Positions 6,714 through 18,573 of a DNA stretch of 64,000 bases are shown piece after piece. The stretch comes from Mucilaginibacter gracilis (GTDB taxonomy: Bacteria > Bacteroidota > Bacteroidia > Sphingobacteriales > Sphingobacteriaceae), in the NCBI RefSeq assembly GCF_003633615.1, contig NZ_RBKU01000001.1, forward strand, positions 2,728,001-2,792,000. Reading direction: 5' to 3'. Position 1 is the first letter of the stretch, and each line of letters starts with the position of its first letter. The position numbers and the translations under genes were made by a program. Under the pieces are notes generated by a model. The model was not told where the DNA came from. It saw only the letters and a list, made by a program, of their open reading frames with translations, and did no database searches.

Positions 6714-9700
6714 TTGGCAAACAAAATTAATCAAAGAGTAAACTTTGCAACCAGCAGGAAAGTTTTGGAGTATCCCGACTTTTTGGATGTACAGTTACAG
6801 TCTTTCCAGGAATTTTTTCAATTACAAACTACTTCAGATAACCGTCATAAAGAAGGTTTATTTAAGGTGTTTGCCGAAAACTTTCCTATATCAGATTCAA
6901 GAAACATCTTTGTTTTGGAGTTTCTTGATTACTTTATTGATCCGCCACGATACGATATCCAGGAGTGTATTGAGCGTGGTTTAACACATAGCGTACCTTT
7001 AAAAGCAAAACTTCGCCTGTCGTGTAACGACGAGGAGCACGAAGATTTTGAAACAATTGTTCAGGATGTGTATTTGGGAACTATCCCTTATATGACACCT
7101 AAAGGAACATTTGTAATTAACGGCGCCGAACGTGTTATTGTATCACAGCTTCACCGTTCGCCGGGTGTATTTTTTGGACAAAGCCGCCACACTAACGGTA
7201 CCAAGCTATACTCTGCCCGCGTTATTCCTTTTAAAGGCTCATGGATTGAGTTTGCTACAGACGTGAATAACGTAATGTATGCTTACATCGACCGTAAGAA
7301 AAAGTTCCCGGTTACTACCTTGCTACGTGCAATTGGTTACGATTCAGATAAAGACATTTTAGAATTATTTGAACTTGCCGACGAAGTAAAAGTAAGCAAA
7401 TCTGGCTTAAAGAAATTTATTGGCCGTAAGCTTGCTGCAAGGGTGCTCAAAAAATGGGTGGAAGATTTTGTTGATGAAGATACCGGCGAGGTAGTTTCTA
7501 TCGACCGTAACGAGATCATCCTTGAGCGCGAAACCGTTTTAGAAGACGACCATATTGATATGATTATCGATGCAGGTGTGAAAACTATCATCCTCAACAA
7601 GGAAGATGCTTCAACCAGCGGTGATTATACTATTATATATAACACCTTACAAAAGGATACTTCAAACTCAGAGAAAGAAGCGGTTGAGCACATCTACCGT
7701 CAATTACGTAACGCCGAACCACCTGATGAAGAAACAGCTCGTGGTATCATTGATCGTTTGTTCTTCTCCGATAAGAGGTATGATTTGGGCGATGTGGGCA
7801 GGTACCGCATCAACCGTAAATTAAAGTTAACTACGCCTAACGAGGTTAAGGTTTTAACTAAAGACGATATTATCGCTATTGTTAAATACTTAATTAAATT
7901 AATTAACTCCAAGGCCGAAGTTGATGATATTGATCACTTGTCAAACCGCCGTGTACGTACTGTTGGTGAGCAACTTTACGCACAATTTGGTGTTGGTTTG
8001 GCCCGTATGGCACGTACCATCCGCGAGCGTATGAACATACGCGACAACGAGGTATTTACACCTACCGATCTGATTAATGCACGTACACTATCATCTGTAA
8101 TTAACTCGTTCTTCGGAACTAACCAGTTATCGCAGTTTATGGACCAAACCAATCCACTGGCAGAGATTACGCACAAGCGTCGTCTGTCAGCCCTTGGGCC
8201 CGGTGGTCTGTCACGTGAGCGTGCAGGTTTTGAGGTTCGCGACGTTCACTACACCCACTACGGTAGGTTGTGTACCATTGAAACTCCCGAAGGACCAAAC
8301 ATCGGTTTGATCTCTTCATTATGTATCCACGCAAAAATCAATAACCTTGGTTTTATCGAAACACCATATAAACGTGTTGCCGATGGTGTAGTGCAAATGC
8401 AGGAGCCGGTTGTTTACCTTTCTGCCGAAGATGAAGATGGCAAAACTATTGGCCAGGCTAATGCTGTATATGATGATAATGGTGTATTTAGCACCCCGCG
8501 TGTAAAAGCACGTTTTGAGGGCGATTTCCCGATTATCGAGCCAACCCGTTTGGATTATATGGATATTGCACCTAACCAAATCACGTCTATCGCGGCATCA
8601 TTAATTCCGTTTTTGGAGCATGATGATGCTAACCGTGCGCTGATGGGGTCAAACATGCAACGCCAGGCCGTACCATTGTTACGTCCGGAAGCACCAATTG
8701 TTGGTACCGGGTTAGAAGGCCGCGTGGCTAAAGATTCGCGTACACTAATCAATGCCGAAGGCGATGGTGTGGTTGAATATGTTGATGCCAACGAAATCCG
8801 CATTAAATATGATCGTAACGAAGAAGACCGTTTGGTTTCTTTCGAAGGCGATAGCAAATCATACCGCTTAATCAAGTTCAAAAAAACCAATCAAAGTACT
8901 ACCATCAACTTAAAACCTATTGTTAAAAAAGGTCAGCGTGTTGAAAAAGGGCAGGTGCTTTGCGAAGGTTATGCAACTCAGGATGGCGAATTAGCTTTAG
9001 GCCGTAACTTAAAAGTAGCTTTCATGCCTTGGCAGGGATTCAACTTTGAGGATGCGATTGTAATTTCTGAGCGCGTTGTATCACAAGATATTTTCACATC
9101 GCTTCACGTTGAAGAATTTGAACTGGAAGTACGTGATACCAAACGTGGCGAAGAAGAATTAACACCGGATATTCCTAACGTATCAGAAGAGGCTACTAAA
9201 GACCTTGACGAGAACGGTATCATCCGCGTAGGCGCCGAAGTTAAAGAAGGTGATATTTTGATCGGTAAAATCACTCCAAAAGGTGAGTCTGATCCTTCAC
9301 CCGAAGAAAAACTGTTACGTGCCATATTTGGCGATAAAGCAGGTGATGTTAAAGATGCGTCTTTAAAAACACCTCCTTCAATTGCAGGTGTGGTTATTGA
9401 TACTAAATTGTTTTCACGTGCCAAAAAAACCTCAAAGGCTGAAGAAAAAGCAGCTATTGACAAGTTGGATATCAAGCACGAAAAGGCAATTAAGGATTTA
9501 AAGAATACTTTAGTTGATAAATTATTCGAGATCGTTAACGGTAAAACTTCGCAAGGCGTTTATAATGTTTACAAAGAGTTATTGATAGCTAAGGGTGTTA
9601 AATTCACTCAAAAAATATTACTTGAATTAGAGTTTGCCAACATCAACCCAACAAAATGGACAACCGATGATGACAAAAACGATTTAATTAAGTTATTGCT

Positions 9701-10517
9701 GCATAACTACAACATTAAAGTTAACGAAGAACTGGGTGCTTACCGTCGCGATAAATTTGCAATCAGCGTAGGTGATGAGCTTCCATCGGGTATCGTTCAA
9801 ATGGCTAAGGTTTACATCGCTAAAAAGCGTAAGCTTAAAGTTGGTGATAAAATGGCTGGCCGTCACGGTAACAAGGGTATCGTTGCACGTATTGTGCGTG
9901 ATGAGGATATGCCTTTCCTTGAAGATGGAACCCCGGTTGATATTGTGTTAAACCCACTTGGTGTACCATCGCGTATGAACCTTGGGCAGATATACGAAAC
10001 CGTTTTAGGTTGGGCAGGTAAAGAGCTTGGCGTTAAATTTGCTACTCCTATTTTTGATGGTGCAAGCCATACCGAAGTAGAAGAGTGGGTTACCAAAGCA
10101 GGCATACCCGAATCTGGCCGTACCTATTTATACAATGGGTTAACCGGCGATCGTTTCGATCAGCAAACCACGGTTGGTATAATTTACATGCTTAAATTAG
10201 GCCACATGGTTGATGATAAGATGCACGCACGTTCTATCGGGCCATACTCATTAATTACACAACAGCCATTGGGTGGTAAAGCCCAGTTTGGTGGTCAGCG
10301 TTTTGGTGAGATGGAGGTTTGGGCTCTTGAAGCATTCGGAGCGGCAAATATCCTGCAAGAAATCCTTACTGTTAAGTCGGATGATGTTGTGGGCCGTGCT
10401 AAAACCTACGAAGCTATTGTTAAAGGCGAAAATCTGCCAACACCATCTGTTCCCGAATCATTCAACGTATTGGTTCACGAATTAAGAGGTTTAGGTTTAG
10501 ATATCACATTGGAATAA
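6714..10517 (+). CDS. rpoB: DNA-directed RNA polymerase subunit beta
   Basis: Catalytic beta subunit of RNA polymerase, 1267 residues. The start is TTG at 6714 (encoding [12 protein letters not shown]); the first in-frame ATG would remove conserved N-terminal sequence. The rifampicin-binding region is intact ([20 protein letters not shown] then [20 protein letters not shown]), with the conserved Asp, His and Ser resistance positions unchanged. [12 protein letters not shown] lies near residue 1045, and [12 protein letters not shown] and [10 protein letters not shown] near the C-terminus. Its own spacer and hairpins precede it; rpoC follows after another spacer. Confidence 0.98.
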   Translation: MANKINQRVNFATSRKVLEYPDFLDVQLQSFQEFFQLQTTSDNRHKEGLFKVFAENFPISDSRNIFVLEFLDYFIDPPRYDIQECIERGLTHSVPLKAKLRLSCNDEEHEDFETIVQDVYLGTIPYMTPKGTFVINGAERVIVSQLHRSPGVFFGQSRHTNGTKLYSARVIPFKGSWIEFATDVNNVMYAYIDRKKKFPVTTLLRAIGYDSDKDILELFELADEVKVSKSGLKKFIGRKLAARVLKKWVEDFVDEDTGEVVSIDRNEIILERETVLEDDHIDMIIDAGVKTIILNKEDASTSGDYTIIYNTLQKDTSNSEKEAVEHIYRQLRNAEPPDEETARGIIDRLFFSDKRYDLGDVGRYRINRKLKLTTPNEVKVLTKDDIIAIVKYLIKLINSKAEVDDIDHLSNRRVRTVGEQLYAQFGVGLARMARTIRERMNIRDNEVFTPTDLINARTLSSVINSFFGTNQLSQFMDQTNPLAEITHKRRLSALGPGGLSRERAGFEVRDVHYTHYGRLCTIETPEGPNIGLISSLCIHAKINNLGFIETPYKRVADGVVQMQEPVVYLSAEDEDGKTIGQANAVYDDNGVFSTPRVKARFEGDFPIIEPTRLDYMDIAPNQITSIAASLIPFLEHDDANRALMGSNMQRQAVPLLRPEAPIVGTGLEGRVAKDSRTLINAEGDGVVEYVDANEIRIKYDRNEEDRLVSFEGDSKSYRLIKFKKTNQSTTINLKPIVKKGQRVEKGQVLCEGYATQDGELALGRNLKVAFMPWQGFNFEDAIVISERVVSQDIFTSLHVEEFELEVRDTKRGEEELTPDIPNVSEEATKDLDENGIIRVGAEVKEGDILIGKITPKGESDPSPEEKLLRAIFGDKAGDVKDASLKTPPSIAGVVIDTKLFSRAKKTSKAEEKAAIDKLDIKHEKAIKDLKNTLVDKLFEIVNGKTSQGVYNVYKELLIAKGVKFTQKILLELEFANINPTKWTTDDDKNDLIKLLLHNYNIKVNEELGAYRRDKFAISVGDELPSGIVQMAKVYIAKKRKLKVGDKMAGRHGNKGIVARIVRDEDMPFLEDGTPVDIVLNPLGVPSRMNLGQIYETVLGWAGKELGVKFATPIFDGASHTEVEEWVTKAGIPESGRTYLYNGLTGDRFDQQTTVGIIYMLKLGHMVDDKMHARSIGPYSLITQQPLGGKAQFGGQRFGEMEVWALEAFGAANILQEILTVKSDDVVGRAKTYEAIVKGENLPTPSVPESFNVLVHELRGLGLDITLE

Positions 10518-10603
10518 TGATTGAATGAATGAATGATTGAATGAATGACAGGTTTATTCATTTGGTCACTCAATCATTCCATCACTCAATCCTTCAATCA
10601 TTA
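10515..10603 (+). repeat. Tetranucleotide-rich inverted-repeat spacer (rpoB / rpoC)
   Basis: Starting at the rpoB stop, the left arm reads TAATGATTGAATGAATGAAT... and the reverse complement of the right arm reads TAATGATTGAAGGATTGAGT... . They match over about 40 positions with mismatches. The arms are nearly tandem GAAT/ATTG units, so both direct and inverted repetition are present. The rpoC start is 12 bases after the hairpin. Confidence 0.75.
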
Positions 10604-10614
10604 AAAAAAGAGCT

Positions 10615-13600
10615 ATGTCTTACAAAAAGGATAATAAAATCAAAAGTAACTTTACCACCATTACCATCAGTCTGGCCTCTCCGGAGTCTATACTGGAGCG
10701 GTCAAGTGGCGAAGTTTTAAAACCAGAAACCATCAACTACAGGACCTACAAGCCTGAACGCGATGGCTTATTCTGCGAGCGTATTTTCGGTCCGGTTAAA
10801 GATTATGAGTGCCATTGCGGTAAATACAAACGTATCCGTTATAAGGGTATCGTTTGCGATCGTTGCGGTGTTGAAGTAACCGAAAAGAAAGTACGTCGTG
10901 AGCGTATGGGACACATTAACCTGGTAGTTCCTGTTGCACACATCTGGTATTTCCGTTCATTGCCTAACAAAATCGGTTATTTACTGGGACTGCCTACTAA
11001 AAAACTCGATTTAATCATTTACTACGAAAGATACGTAGTAATACAAGCTGGTATTAAAGAAACTGATGGTATCCAAACTATGGATTTCCTTACAGAAGAA
11101 GAATACCTGGATATTTTAGATACCCTTCCTAAAGAAAACCAGTACCTTGACGACAAAGACCCTCAAAAGTTTGTTGCCAAAATGGGTGCCGAAGCTTTGG
11201 AAGAGTTATTGAAACGTCTTGACCTGGATCAGCAGTCTTACGATTTGCGCCACCAGGCCGCTAACGAAACTTCACAACAACGTAAAAACGAAGCCTTAAA
11301 ACGTTTACAGGTTGTTGAAGCTTTCCGCGATGCTAAAACACGTATCGAAAACAACCCGGAATGGATGATCGTGAAAATCGTTCCTGTAATTCCGCCGGAA
11401 TTACGTCCGTTGGTTCCATTGGAAGGTGGCCGTTTTGCTACTTCCGATTTGAACGATTTATATCGCCGTGTAATTATCCGTAACAATCGTTTAAAACGTT
11501 TGATCGAGATCAAAGCTCCCGAAGTAATTTTACGTAACGAAAAACGTATGTTGCAGGAAGCTGTCGACTCTTTATTTGATAACTCACGTAAAGTTAACGC
11601 TGTAAAAACCGAAGGTAACCGTGCTTTAAAATCTCTTTCAGACATCCTGAAAGGTAAACAAGGCCGTTTCCGTCAAAACTTATTAGGTAAACGTGTTGAT
11701 TACTCGGCCCGTTCGGTAATTGTTGTAGGCCCAAGCCTTAAATTGCACGAATGCGGTTTACCTAAAGATATGGCTGCCGAATTATTTAAACCATTCATCA
11801 TTCGTAAAATGATTGAGCGTGGTGTAGTAAAAACGGTAAAATCGGCCAAAAAAATTGTCGACCGTAAAGATCCCTTAGTTTGGGATATTTTGGAAAACGT
11901 ATTGAAGGGACACCCGGTATTACTAAACCGTGCGCCTACGCTGCACAGGTTAGGTATCCAGTCGTTCCAGCCAAAACTAATTGAAGGTAAAGCTATCCAG
12001 TTGCACCCTTTAACCTGTACGGCCTTCAACGCGGATTTTGACGGTGACCAGATGGCAGTTCACGTACCGCTTGGTAACGCTGCAATTTTGGAAGCCCAAA
12101 TATTGATGCTTGCTTCGCACAACATTTTGAACCCGGCTAATGGTACGCCAATTACTGTTCCTTCGCAGGATATGGTTTTGGGTCTGTATTACATTACAAA
12201 GGGCCGCAAAACTGATGAAGCCAGGGTGATGAAAGGCCAGGGCTTAAGCTTTTACTCTCCGGAAGAAGTTATTATAGCTTATAACGAGAAAAAGTTAGAC
12301 CTGCACGCATTCATCAAAGTTAAAGTAAACGTTAAAGAGCGCGATGGCAGCATCGTAAATAAATTAACCGATACTACTGTTGGCCGTGTATTGTTTAACC
12401 AGCATGTACCGGTAGAAGTAGGTTACATTAACGAATTGCTGACCAAAAAGTCACTGCGTGATATTATCGGTACCGTAGTTAAGGTAACTGGTATGGCTCG
12501 CGCAGCTCAGTTTTTGGATGATATTAAAGAATTAGGTTTCCAAATGGCTTTCCGTGGTGGTTTGTCGTTTAACCTGAAAGATTTGAATATCCCTGCCGAA
12601 AAGGTAACCCTGATTGAACAGGCAACTAAAGAAGTTGAAGAGGTAATGAACAACTATAACATGGGTTTCATTACCAACAACGAGCGTTACAACCAAATTA
12701 TTGACGTTTGGACACGTATTAACAACCGTTTAACTGCAAACGTGATGGAAATACTGTCTACCGATAATCAAGGTTTCAACTCGGTTTACATGATGCTTGA
12801 TTCGGGTGCCCGTGGTTCTAAAGAACAGATCAGGCAGTTGGCCGGTATGCGTGGATTGATGGCGAAACCGCAAAAATCAGGTTCAGGTGGTGAGATTATC
12901 GAAAACCCTATCCTTTCAAACTTTAAAGAAGGTTTGTCGGTATTAGAATATTTTATCTCTACTCACGGTGCTCGTAAAGGTTTGGCGGATACGGCTTTGA
13001 AAACGGCTGATGCTGGTTACTTAACCCGTCGTTTACATGATGTGGCTCAGGATATGATCGTTGGCGATACCGATTGCGGTACCCTGCGCGGTATTTATAC
13101 CACAGCGTTAAAAGATAACGAGGATATTGTTGAACCATTATACGACCGTATTTTAGGCCGTACCACATTACACGATGTTTACGATCCGTTAACCAACGAA
13201 TTGCTGGTTTCTGCCGGTGAGGATATTGAAGAGGAAATAGCCCGTAAAATTCAAAACTCTCCTTTAGAGGGTATCGAAATACGCTCGGTATTAACCTGCG
13301 AAAGCAAACGTGGCGTATGCGCCTTATGTTATGGCCGTAACCTTGCAAGCGGTAAACGCGTGCAAATGGGCGAGGCTGTAGGTGTAATTGCCGCACAGTC
13401 TATCGGTGAGCCGGGTACGCAGTTAACCTTACGTACATTCCACGTGGGTGGTACCGCATCAAACATCGCGGCCGAATCTCAAATCAACGCTAAGTTTGAA
13501 GGTATCATTGAATTTGAAAACGTTCGTACAGTAGCTTATCAAACCGAAGACGGTTTGGTTGATGTGGTTCTTGGCCGTTCGGGCGAGTTCCGTATCATCG

Positions 13601-14901
13601 AAGAAGGTACAAACAAAGTTATCGTAAGTAATAACATTCCTTACGGTTCATACCTGTACGCTAAAGACGGCAGCAAAATTCACAAAGGCGACCGTATCTG
13701 TTCATGGGATCCGTACAATGCGGTAATTATCTCCGAATTTGCAGGTAAAGCACAGTTTGAAGCTATTTTAGACGGTATTACTTTCCGTGAAGAATCTGAC
13801 GAGCAAACCGGTCACCGTGAAAAGGTAATTATCGATACCAGGGATAAAACAAAAAACCCTGTTATCCAGATAACCGAAAAAGGTGTGGTTGTTAAAGGAT
13901 ATAACATCCCGGTTGGCGCGCACATCGCGGTTGACGAGGGTGAGAAAATCCAAACCGGACAGATCATTGCTAAAATACCGCGTTCAACAGGTAAAACCCG
14001 AGATATTACAGGTGGTTTGCCACGTGTAACCGAATTGTTTGAAGCACGTAACCCATCTAACCCGGCCGTAGTGACCGAGATTGATGGTGTGGTAACTTTA
14101 GGCGGTGTGAAACGTGGTAACCGTGAAATGACCATCGAATCTAAAGACGGTCAGATCAAGAAATACTTGGTTCCATTGTCTAAACACATCCTGGTTCAGG
14201 ATAACGACTTCGTGAAGGCCGGTATGCCACTTTCCGACGGATCTATCTCTCCGGCTGATATTTTGGCTATCAAAGGCCCCGCAGCCGTACAAGAATACCT
14301 GGTTAATGGTATACAAGAAGTTTACCGTTTGCAAGGTGTGAAAATCAATGATAAGCACTTTGAGGTGATTGTTCACCAGATGATGCAGAAGGTAACCATT
14401 GAAGATGCCGGCGATACCCGCTTCCTTGAAAAAGAAGCAGTTAACTCATGGGATTTCATGGTAGAAAACGACGATATTTTTGATAAGAAAGTTGTTGTTG
14501 AACCAGGCGATTCAAACAACCTGAAAGCTGGTCAAATCGTATCGGTAAGGAAACTCAGAGATGAGAACTCTATCCTGAAACGTAAAGATCAGAAACTGGT
14601 TGAGGTGAGAGATGCTATTGCTGCAACCTCAAGCCCGATGCTGCAAGGTATTACCCGTGCATCATTAGGTACCAAATCGTTTATGTCTGCCGCATCGTTC
14701 CAGGAAACCACCAAGGTACTTAACGAAGCCGCCATAGCCGGTAAGATTGACAGAATGCTTGGTTTGAAAGAAAACGTAATTGTTGGACACTTGATCCCAT
14801 CCGGAACAGGTTTAAGAATATACGACAACATCCGTGTAGGTTCGAAAGAAGAATTCGACCGCCTGATGGCTTCCAAAACCGAAGAAGAAGTAGAAGCATA
14901 A
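10615..14901 (+). CDS. rpoC: DNA-directed RNA polymerase subunit beta'
   Basis: Largest RNA polymerase subunit, 1428 residues. The N-terminal zinc-binding site is [20 protein letters not shown], with the four cysteines near residues 64-85. The catalytic Mg-binding loop is [15 protein letters not shown] (near 470). The second zinc cluster contains [17 protein letters not shown]. The trigger-loop region has [16 protein letters not shown]. Length and motifs are normal. A strong terminator follows 26 bases after the stop. Confidence 0.98.
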   Translation: MSYKKDNKIKSNFTTITISLASPESILERSSGEVLKPETINYRTYKPERDGLFCERIFGPVKDYECHCGKYKRIRYKGIVCDRCGVEVTEKKVRRERMGHINLVVPVAHIWYFRSLPNKIGYLLGLPTKKLDLIIYYERYVVIQAGIKETDGIQTMDFLTEEEYLDILDTLPKENQYLDDKDPQKFVAKMGAEALEELLKRLDLDQQSYDLRHQAANETSQQRKNEALKRLQVVEAFRDAKTRIENNPEWMIVKIVPVIPPELRPLVPLEGGRFATSDLNDLYRRVIIRNNRLKRLIEIKAPEVILRNEKRMLQEAVDSLFDNSRKVNAVKTEGNRALKSLSDILKGKQGRFRQNLLGKRVDYSARSVIVVGPSLKLHECGLPKDMAAELFKPFIIRKMIERGVVKTVKSAKKIVDRKDPLVWDILENVLKGHPVLLNRAPTLHRLGIQSFQPKLIEGKAIQLHPLTCTAFNADFDGDQMAVHVPLGNAAILEAQILMLASHNILNPANGTPITVPSQDMVLGLYYITKGRKTDEARVMKGQGLSFYSPEEVIIAYNEKKLDLHAFIKVKVNVKERDGSIVNKLTDTTVGRVLFNQHVPVEVGYINELLTKKSLRDIIGTVVKVTGMARAAQFLDDIKELGFQMAFRGGLSFNLKDLNIPAEKVTLIEQATKEVEEVMNNYNMGFITNNERYNQIIDVWTRINNRLTANVMEILSTDNQGFNSVYMMLDSGARGSKEQIRQLAGMRGLMAKPQKSGSGGEIIENPILSNFKEGLSVLEYFISTHGARKGLADTALKTADAGYLTRRLHDVAQDMIVGDTDCGTLRGIYTTALKDNEDIVEPLYDRILGRTTLHDVYDPLTNELLVSAGEDIEEEIARKIQNSPLEGIEIRSVLTCESKRGVCALCYGRNLASGKRVQMGEAVGVIAAQSIGEPGTQLTLRTFHVGGTASNIAAESQINAKFEGIIEFENVRTVAYQTEDGLVDVVLGRSGEFRIIEEGTNKVIVSNNIPYGSYLYAKDGSKIHKGDRICSWDPYNAVIISEFAGKAQFEAILDGITFREESDEQTGHREKVIIDTRDKTKNPVIQITEKGVVVKGYNIPVGAHIAVDEGEKIQTGQIIAKIPRSTGKTRDITGGLPRVTELFEARNPSNPAVVTEIDGVVTLGGVKRGNREMTIESKDGQIKKYLVPLSKHILVQDNDFVKAGMPLSDGSISPADILAIKGPAAVQEYLVNGIQEVYRLQGVKINDKHFEVIVHQMMQKVTIEDAGDTRFLEKEAVNSWDFMVENDDIFDKKVVVEPGDSNNLKAGQIVSVRKLRDENSILKRKDQKLVEVRDAIAATSSPMLQGITRASLGTKSFMSAASFQETTKVLNEAAIAGKIDRMLGLKENVIVGHLIPSGTGLRIYDNIRVGSKEEFDRLMASKTEEEVEA

Positions 14902-14926
14902 TTAAGCTTCATAAAATAAACTTTAC

Positions 14927-14957
14927 AAAGTCCTCTCTTTTAAGAGAGGACTTTTTT
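14927..14957 (+). terminator. Rho-independent terminator after rpoC
   Basis: AAAGTCCTCTCT (14927-14938) pairs with AGAGAGGACTTT (14943-14954) in a 12-pair perfect stem with a 4-base loop, ending in a run of six T (14952-14957). It should end the long ribosomal protein-rpo transcript. Confidence 0.9.
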
Positions 14958-14971
14958 ATTTTTATGCCGCT

Positions 14972-15283
14972 ATGACAGATCAAAATGAAAACCAGATCAA
15001 TATTGAGTTATCGGAAGAGATCGCCGAAGGGATTTATTCAAACCTGGCCATCATCACCCATTCCAACTCCGAATTTGTGGTCGACTTTATCCGCCTCATG
15101 CCCGGCGTACCCAAAGCCCGCGTAAAATCGCGGATCATACTAACGCCCGAACACGCCAAAAGGCTATTAACCGCCCTAAGCGACAACATCGAAAAATTTG
15201 AAGCCATCAACGGGCGGATAAAAATACAAGATGACCCAACGGGCTTCCCAATGAATTTTGGTGGGACTGTAGGGCAGGCGTAA
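14972..15283 (+). CDS. DUF3467 domain protein
   Basis: Small conserved protein of unknown function, 103 residues, found after rpoC in many Bacteroidota as far as I recall. Visible features are an acidic N-terminus (residues 1-20), ANLAIITHSNSEFVVDFIRL-like core sequence, and the segment SRIILTPEHAKRLLTALSDN near 54-73. The residues suggest a compact soluble fold with no signal peptide or membrane segment. It starts 15 bases after the rpoC terminator, so it may be read through that terminator or from a promoter within it. Confidence 0.8.
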   Translation: MTDQNENQINIELSEEIAEGIYSNLAIITHSNSEFVVDFIRLMPGVPKARVKSRIILTPEHAKRLLTALSDNIEKFEAINGRIKIQDDPTGFPMNFGGTVGQA

Positions 15284-15319
15284 GAGATGCATGTTCAACA
15301 GCCGAATATTGCAACTACG

Positions 15320-17977
15320 TTAATACCAGGTTGATGTTGCAGCATCAAAAACAAGTTTTATCATAGCGCCGGCAGATACGGCGTCGGGGCTGTATCCTAT
15401 ATTCCCGTTAATAATTTTAACATTTTTTACCGGTTTTGTAAACTTGATGGTTATTTCATCATTGTTTTTCGGCCGGTCCGGAAGTTTTAAGTTTATGGTA
15501 GAAACGTAATTTTTAGGAGCTATTATGTTATACTCATTATTGAGCAGGGTAATGGTTGAATTTTCTGCGGCATCCAGGATAGCGTGATTGATGAATTTAT
15601 AAATCGCCTGCCATTTGCCCGGCGTGCCCGCCTCAGTACAAATCCATCCTATTGAACTATTGGCCATTGGGTCATTATTATAAACAATATCCCCTATATC
15701 CCAATTTAGAGATTTGGGTACATCCTGTTGGTATGAAGTACGTGGTATTTCCCACCATTTACCCTTAGCGTAGTATTTAATTCGTTCTGTATTTTCCGAA
15801 AGATAGATGTCGCTTTCTACATCAGGTAACGCTGTGGCCGCGCTGCCTGTAATATCGGTTTTATGCGGTATAGAAAGCCGTCCATAAATACGTACCATAT
15901 CTTCATTAGCCGACCAATAATTTTTAAACTCTTTGGTTTGTCCCGCAGGTGGATTAACATAAGCAGCCATGGGCTTCTGGCTTATTAGTTGTGAAAAAAA
16001 TTGGAGGGTTATATTTTCGTTGGTTGTGATGTTTTGTATTCTAATCCTCAAATTGCCTTCCACCTTAATGTCCGATGCAAATAGTGATACACAAATAGGT
16101 TGTGATGATGTTGAACTTTTTACAGCCATTTCAAATTGGTCATATACCACTCCCGAAGACGAATTTTCCAGACTGATTTTGAAAGATGCGTTTCCGGTTG
16201 CGGTTAATACCGCTTGATATACGGATGGAGTTGTGGTGTTAAAATTTATGGCCGGAATATCCTGGTATATTCCGCTTAACGGAGCGATGCAGATTACCCG
16301 CGAATTGGGTGATGAAGAAATATCTGCTGCCCCGGGGCCCCCATACCCCTGCAATAATGGAAAATTTAGTACTTGTCCGGTATGTATCCAAGGGGCGGGA
16401 GCCACTATATTTGTTCCAAACTTAGTTCCAAAATCAGGATAAATCAGCAAGTTTGAAGGAATACCAGGTGATTCCCATACCGAAGCCCCAATTGTTTCTC
16501 TCTTTCCCAAACTACCTATTGAAGGTAAAATGCTCGATTTATTTAATTTAATAGGTGCCCCGGTAATGGTTTTTGCTCCAGGGTTTATTTTAAGAAAATT
16601 GCAATCACTAAATTCCATTCCGCCAGAGGGATTTGCGGGTAGGTTGCTAAACATGTTAGGGCCACTTAAAGTACAATATTTAAATCGGAATGTTGTACCG
16701 CTATTTTTTGATAAATTGGTTTCAAAAAAATTATTTTCAACGTTAACAAGAATGAAGCTGCAAGCGGTAAAGATATACTGATAAGCTCCGCCGCCACCCG
16801 TTGATGATAAGAATGGATTTAATTTACTCGATCTCATTCCAGAAAACTGAACATTATTAAAAGAAATAGGGGTATTTTGGTCATACGATCCTGTACATTG
16901 ATGAGATACCACCGTGTTGCATGTTTCTATTCTTCCTCCGTCAAAAATAGCCTCTCCGCTTACCCCGTTATTAATTAAATAGGTATATCCCGTTTTAGTT
17001 GTCAGTCCGCTTGCCTCAAAGTCAATAACATGGATTCCGTAGCCCAAATTACCTCCGCCAATTTCAAAACAGGCACCGTTATTTCTAATGAGGGCTCCAC
17101 AATGCAAAAAAACATGGTTGTAAGATTGCCCTGATTTTTCGTCCATGAAGAAGAAACGATCAACATTTACTGCGGTGCATTTTTCAAACGTTACAAATTC
17201 TCCATTTGCCAGGTCACCCGAAATAATTCCATATCCGCATTTGGTGTTTTCGCACCTTATGCCCTTCAACATATGTTGGCTAAAGCCTATAGTCTCAAAA
17301 AGAAAGCCGTATTCTGCACCATCTACATTCTGGCAATCAAGTGAAAAATCCTCATAACTGCCAAAATACCATGCTGATTGTTTTATGCGAAGAATAGCTT
17401 TAGCTTGTCCTTCTAAAACTATTTTCGTCCCATTTGTTCCAACACCTACGCCTGCTCCCGGGGCGTCACCGCGTATTTTAAAAGATGAATTCTTACCGCT
17501 TTGTTTAGTACTGTATCCAACATCGAGTGTTTTAGTGATTTTGTAATAGCCCTTTGCTATATAGCCATTAGCTCCAAAAGACACTACATAATTAATAAAA
17601 GCCTGAAGGCTTTCTGTCTCGTCAGCTTTGCCATCGCCAACGGCACCAAACCATTTCGCATTAACTTCGCCTGTAAAATTTCGCTTATAATAGTATCCCG
17701 ATGGACCGGGCAAATAAATAGCTTGATAGCCCAAGTCTGTTTGTTTTAAAGTTCCTTTAAAAAGTTCCCATATGCTACCGTCCCAAATAAAAGATTTTTT
17801 CGTAATAAATAGTGCCTGGTTTGACGAAGTAAGAAACGGGATGTTTTCTAAACCGGTTTTTATTGTATCAATAGGCAACTTATTGTTATTTCGCTCCAAC
17901 TTATTAAAGTTTGCCCGTACAATTAGCGGAACAAAAATTACTAGCAATATAAGTGATAGATTTTTTTTTATTTTCAT
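15320..17977 (-). CDS. Secreted pectate-lyase-fold protein, tailspike-like
   Basis: An 885-residue protein with an N-terminal signal peptide (about 1-22, KNLSLILLVIFVPLIVRA). A Pectate_lyase_3-type start (WFGAVGDGKADETESLQAFI, near residue 108) opens a right-handed beta-helix that appears to run to about 470. A jelly-roll-like carbohydrate-binding stretch may follow (about 500-670). The C-terminal ~170 residues resemble phage tail-fibre or tailspike ends, with a GDIVYNNDPM...GWICTEAGTPGKW segment and a final KLVFDAATSTWY. It is divergently placed from the export genes of the polysaccharide locus, which suggests it cuts or modifies that polymer. No catalytic residues can be named, so lyase versus hydrolase is open. 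Confidence 0.75.
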   Translation of the reverse strand: MKIKKNLSLILLVIFVPLIVRANFNKLERNNNKLPIDTIKTGLENIPFLTSSNQALFITKKSFIWDGSIWELFKGTLKQTDLGYQAIYLPGPSGYYYKRNFTGEVNAKWFGAVGDGKADETESLQAFINYVVSFGANGYIAKGYYKITKTLDVGYSTKQSGKNSSFKIRGDAPGAGVGVGTNGTKIVLEGQAKAILRIKQSAWYFGSYEDFSLDCQNVDGAEYGFLFETIGFSQHMLKGIRCENTKCGYGIISGDLANGEFVTFEKCTAVNVDRFFFMDEKSGQSYNHVFLHCGALIRNNGACFEIGGGNLGYGIHVIDFEASGLTTKTGYTYLINNGVSGEAIFDGGRIETCNTVVSHQCTGSYDQNTPISFNNVQFSGMRSSKLNPFLSSTGGGGAYQYIFTACSFILVNVENNFFETNLSKNSGTTFRFKYCTLSGPNMFSNLPANPSGGMEFSDCNFLKINPGAKTITGAPIKLNKSSILPSIGSLGKRETIGASVWESPGIPSNLLIYPDFGTKFGTNIVAPAPWIHTGQVLNFPLLQGYGGPGAADISSSPNSRVICIAPLSGIYQDIPAINFNTTTPSVYQAVLTATGNASFKISLENSSSGVVYDQFEMAVKSSTSSQPICVSLFASDIKVEGNLRIRIQNITTNENITLQFFSQLISQKPMAAYVNPPAGQTKEFKNYWSANEDMVRIYGRLSIPHKTDITGSAATALPDVESDIYLSENTERIKYYAKGKWWEIPRTSYQQDVPKSLNWDIGDIVYNNDPMANSSIGWICTEAGTPGKWQAIYKFINHAILDAAENSTITLLNNEYNIIAPKNYVSTINLKLPDRPKNNDEITIKFTKPVKNVKIINGNIGYSPDAVSAGAMIKLVFDAATSTWY

Positions 17978-18573
17978 AGCGGCGAATAATTGGTATTCGA
18001 ATTAATTAATACGTTGTAGAATGATTGGTTCATTGCAATAATCAACACCCCGATCAATCAACAAAGAAATTATAAAGTTCATGCATCAAATTAATAAATT
18101 TATAAAAAAAGCTCATATATTTGTGCAATAATGCATTTTAAAAATAAAAATTTAGTTTATTAGCAATTAGTTAATTATTGAAGATTGTTTAAACTAATGG
18201 TTTAATAGGATAAGTTAATAAATATACTTGTTTAAAAGTTATTGATATAAAAATTCTTAAAACGCCAAATATTAAGTTAAAGTGTTATTTTTTTAATTTT
18301 AAGAGTGCCAATTTTTAAAAGATAGCTCCGAACTTTAAATGAATAGTATGCGTAATCTTAATTATTTAAAATGGCGATAATTTAAGGTCAAAAGTGCCCT
18401 TAATAACTTGAATGCAGAAAAATACAACTAAATAGTTGTTGTAATTAATTATATTTAATTCAATACTGATTATAAATTTTTAAAAAAATTGCATTCTTAA
18501 TATAATAATTATACATTTATTGCAATAAACTAAAGGGGCTGTAGATAGATGCACTTAGAGAACATCAAATAAT
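17978..18573. other. AT-rich divergent intergenic region and leader of the polysaccharide locus
   Basis: About 600 bases without a gene, very rich in A and T, between the tailspike-like gene and the wza-like gene. TATATTTG at 18116-18123 matches the -7 consensus on the plus strand, but no convincing upstream TTG box is seen. ACAACTA (18424-18430) and TAGTTGT (18433-18439) form a perfect 7-base inverted repeat that could be an operator. The promoters of both flanking genes should lie here. No convincing ORF was found. Confidence 0.6.

Noticed and set aside
12959..13396. Long antisense ORF inside rpoC (145 codons), and similar antisense ORFs in rpoB and other genes
   Set aside because: They are opposite-strand shadows of strongly conserved coding sequence, with no start signal or recognisable protein.
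15320..17977. Tailspike-like gene considered as part of a prophage
   Set aside because: It has a secretory signal peptide and no capsid, portal, terminase or lysis genes nearby.
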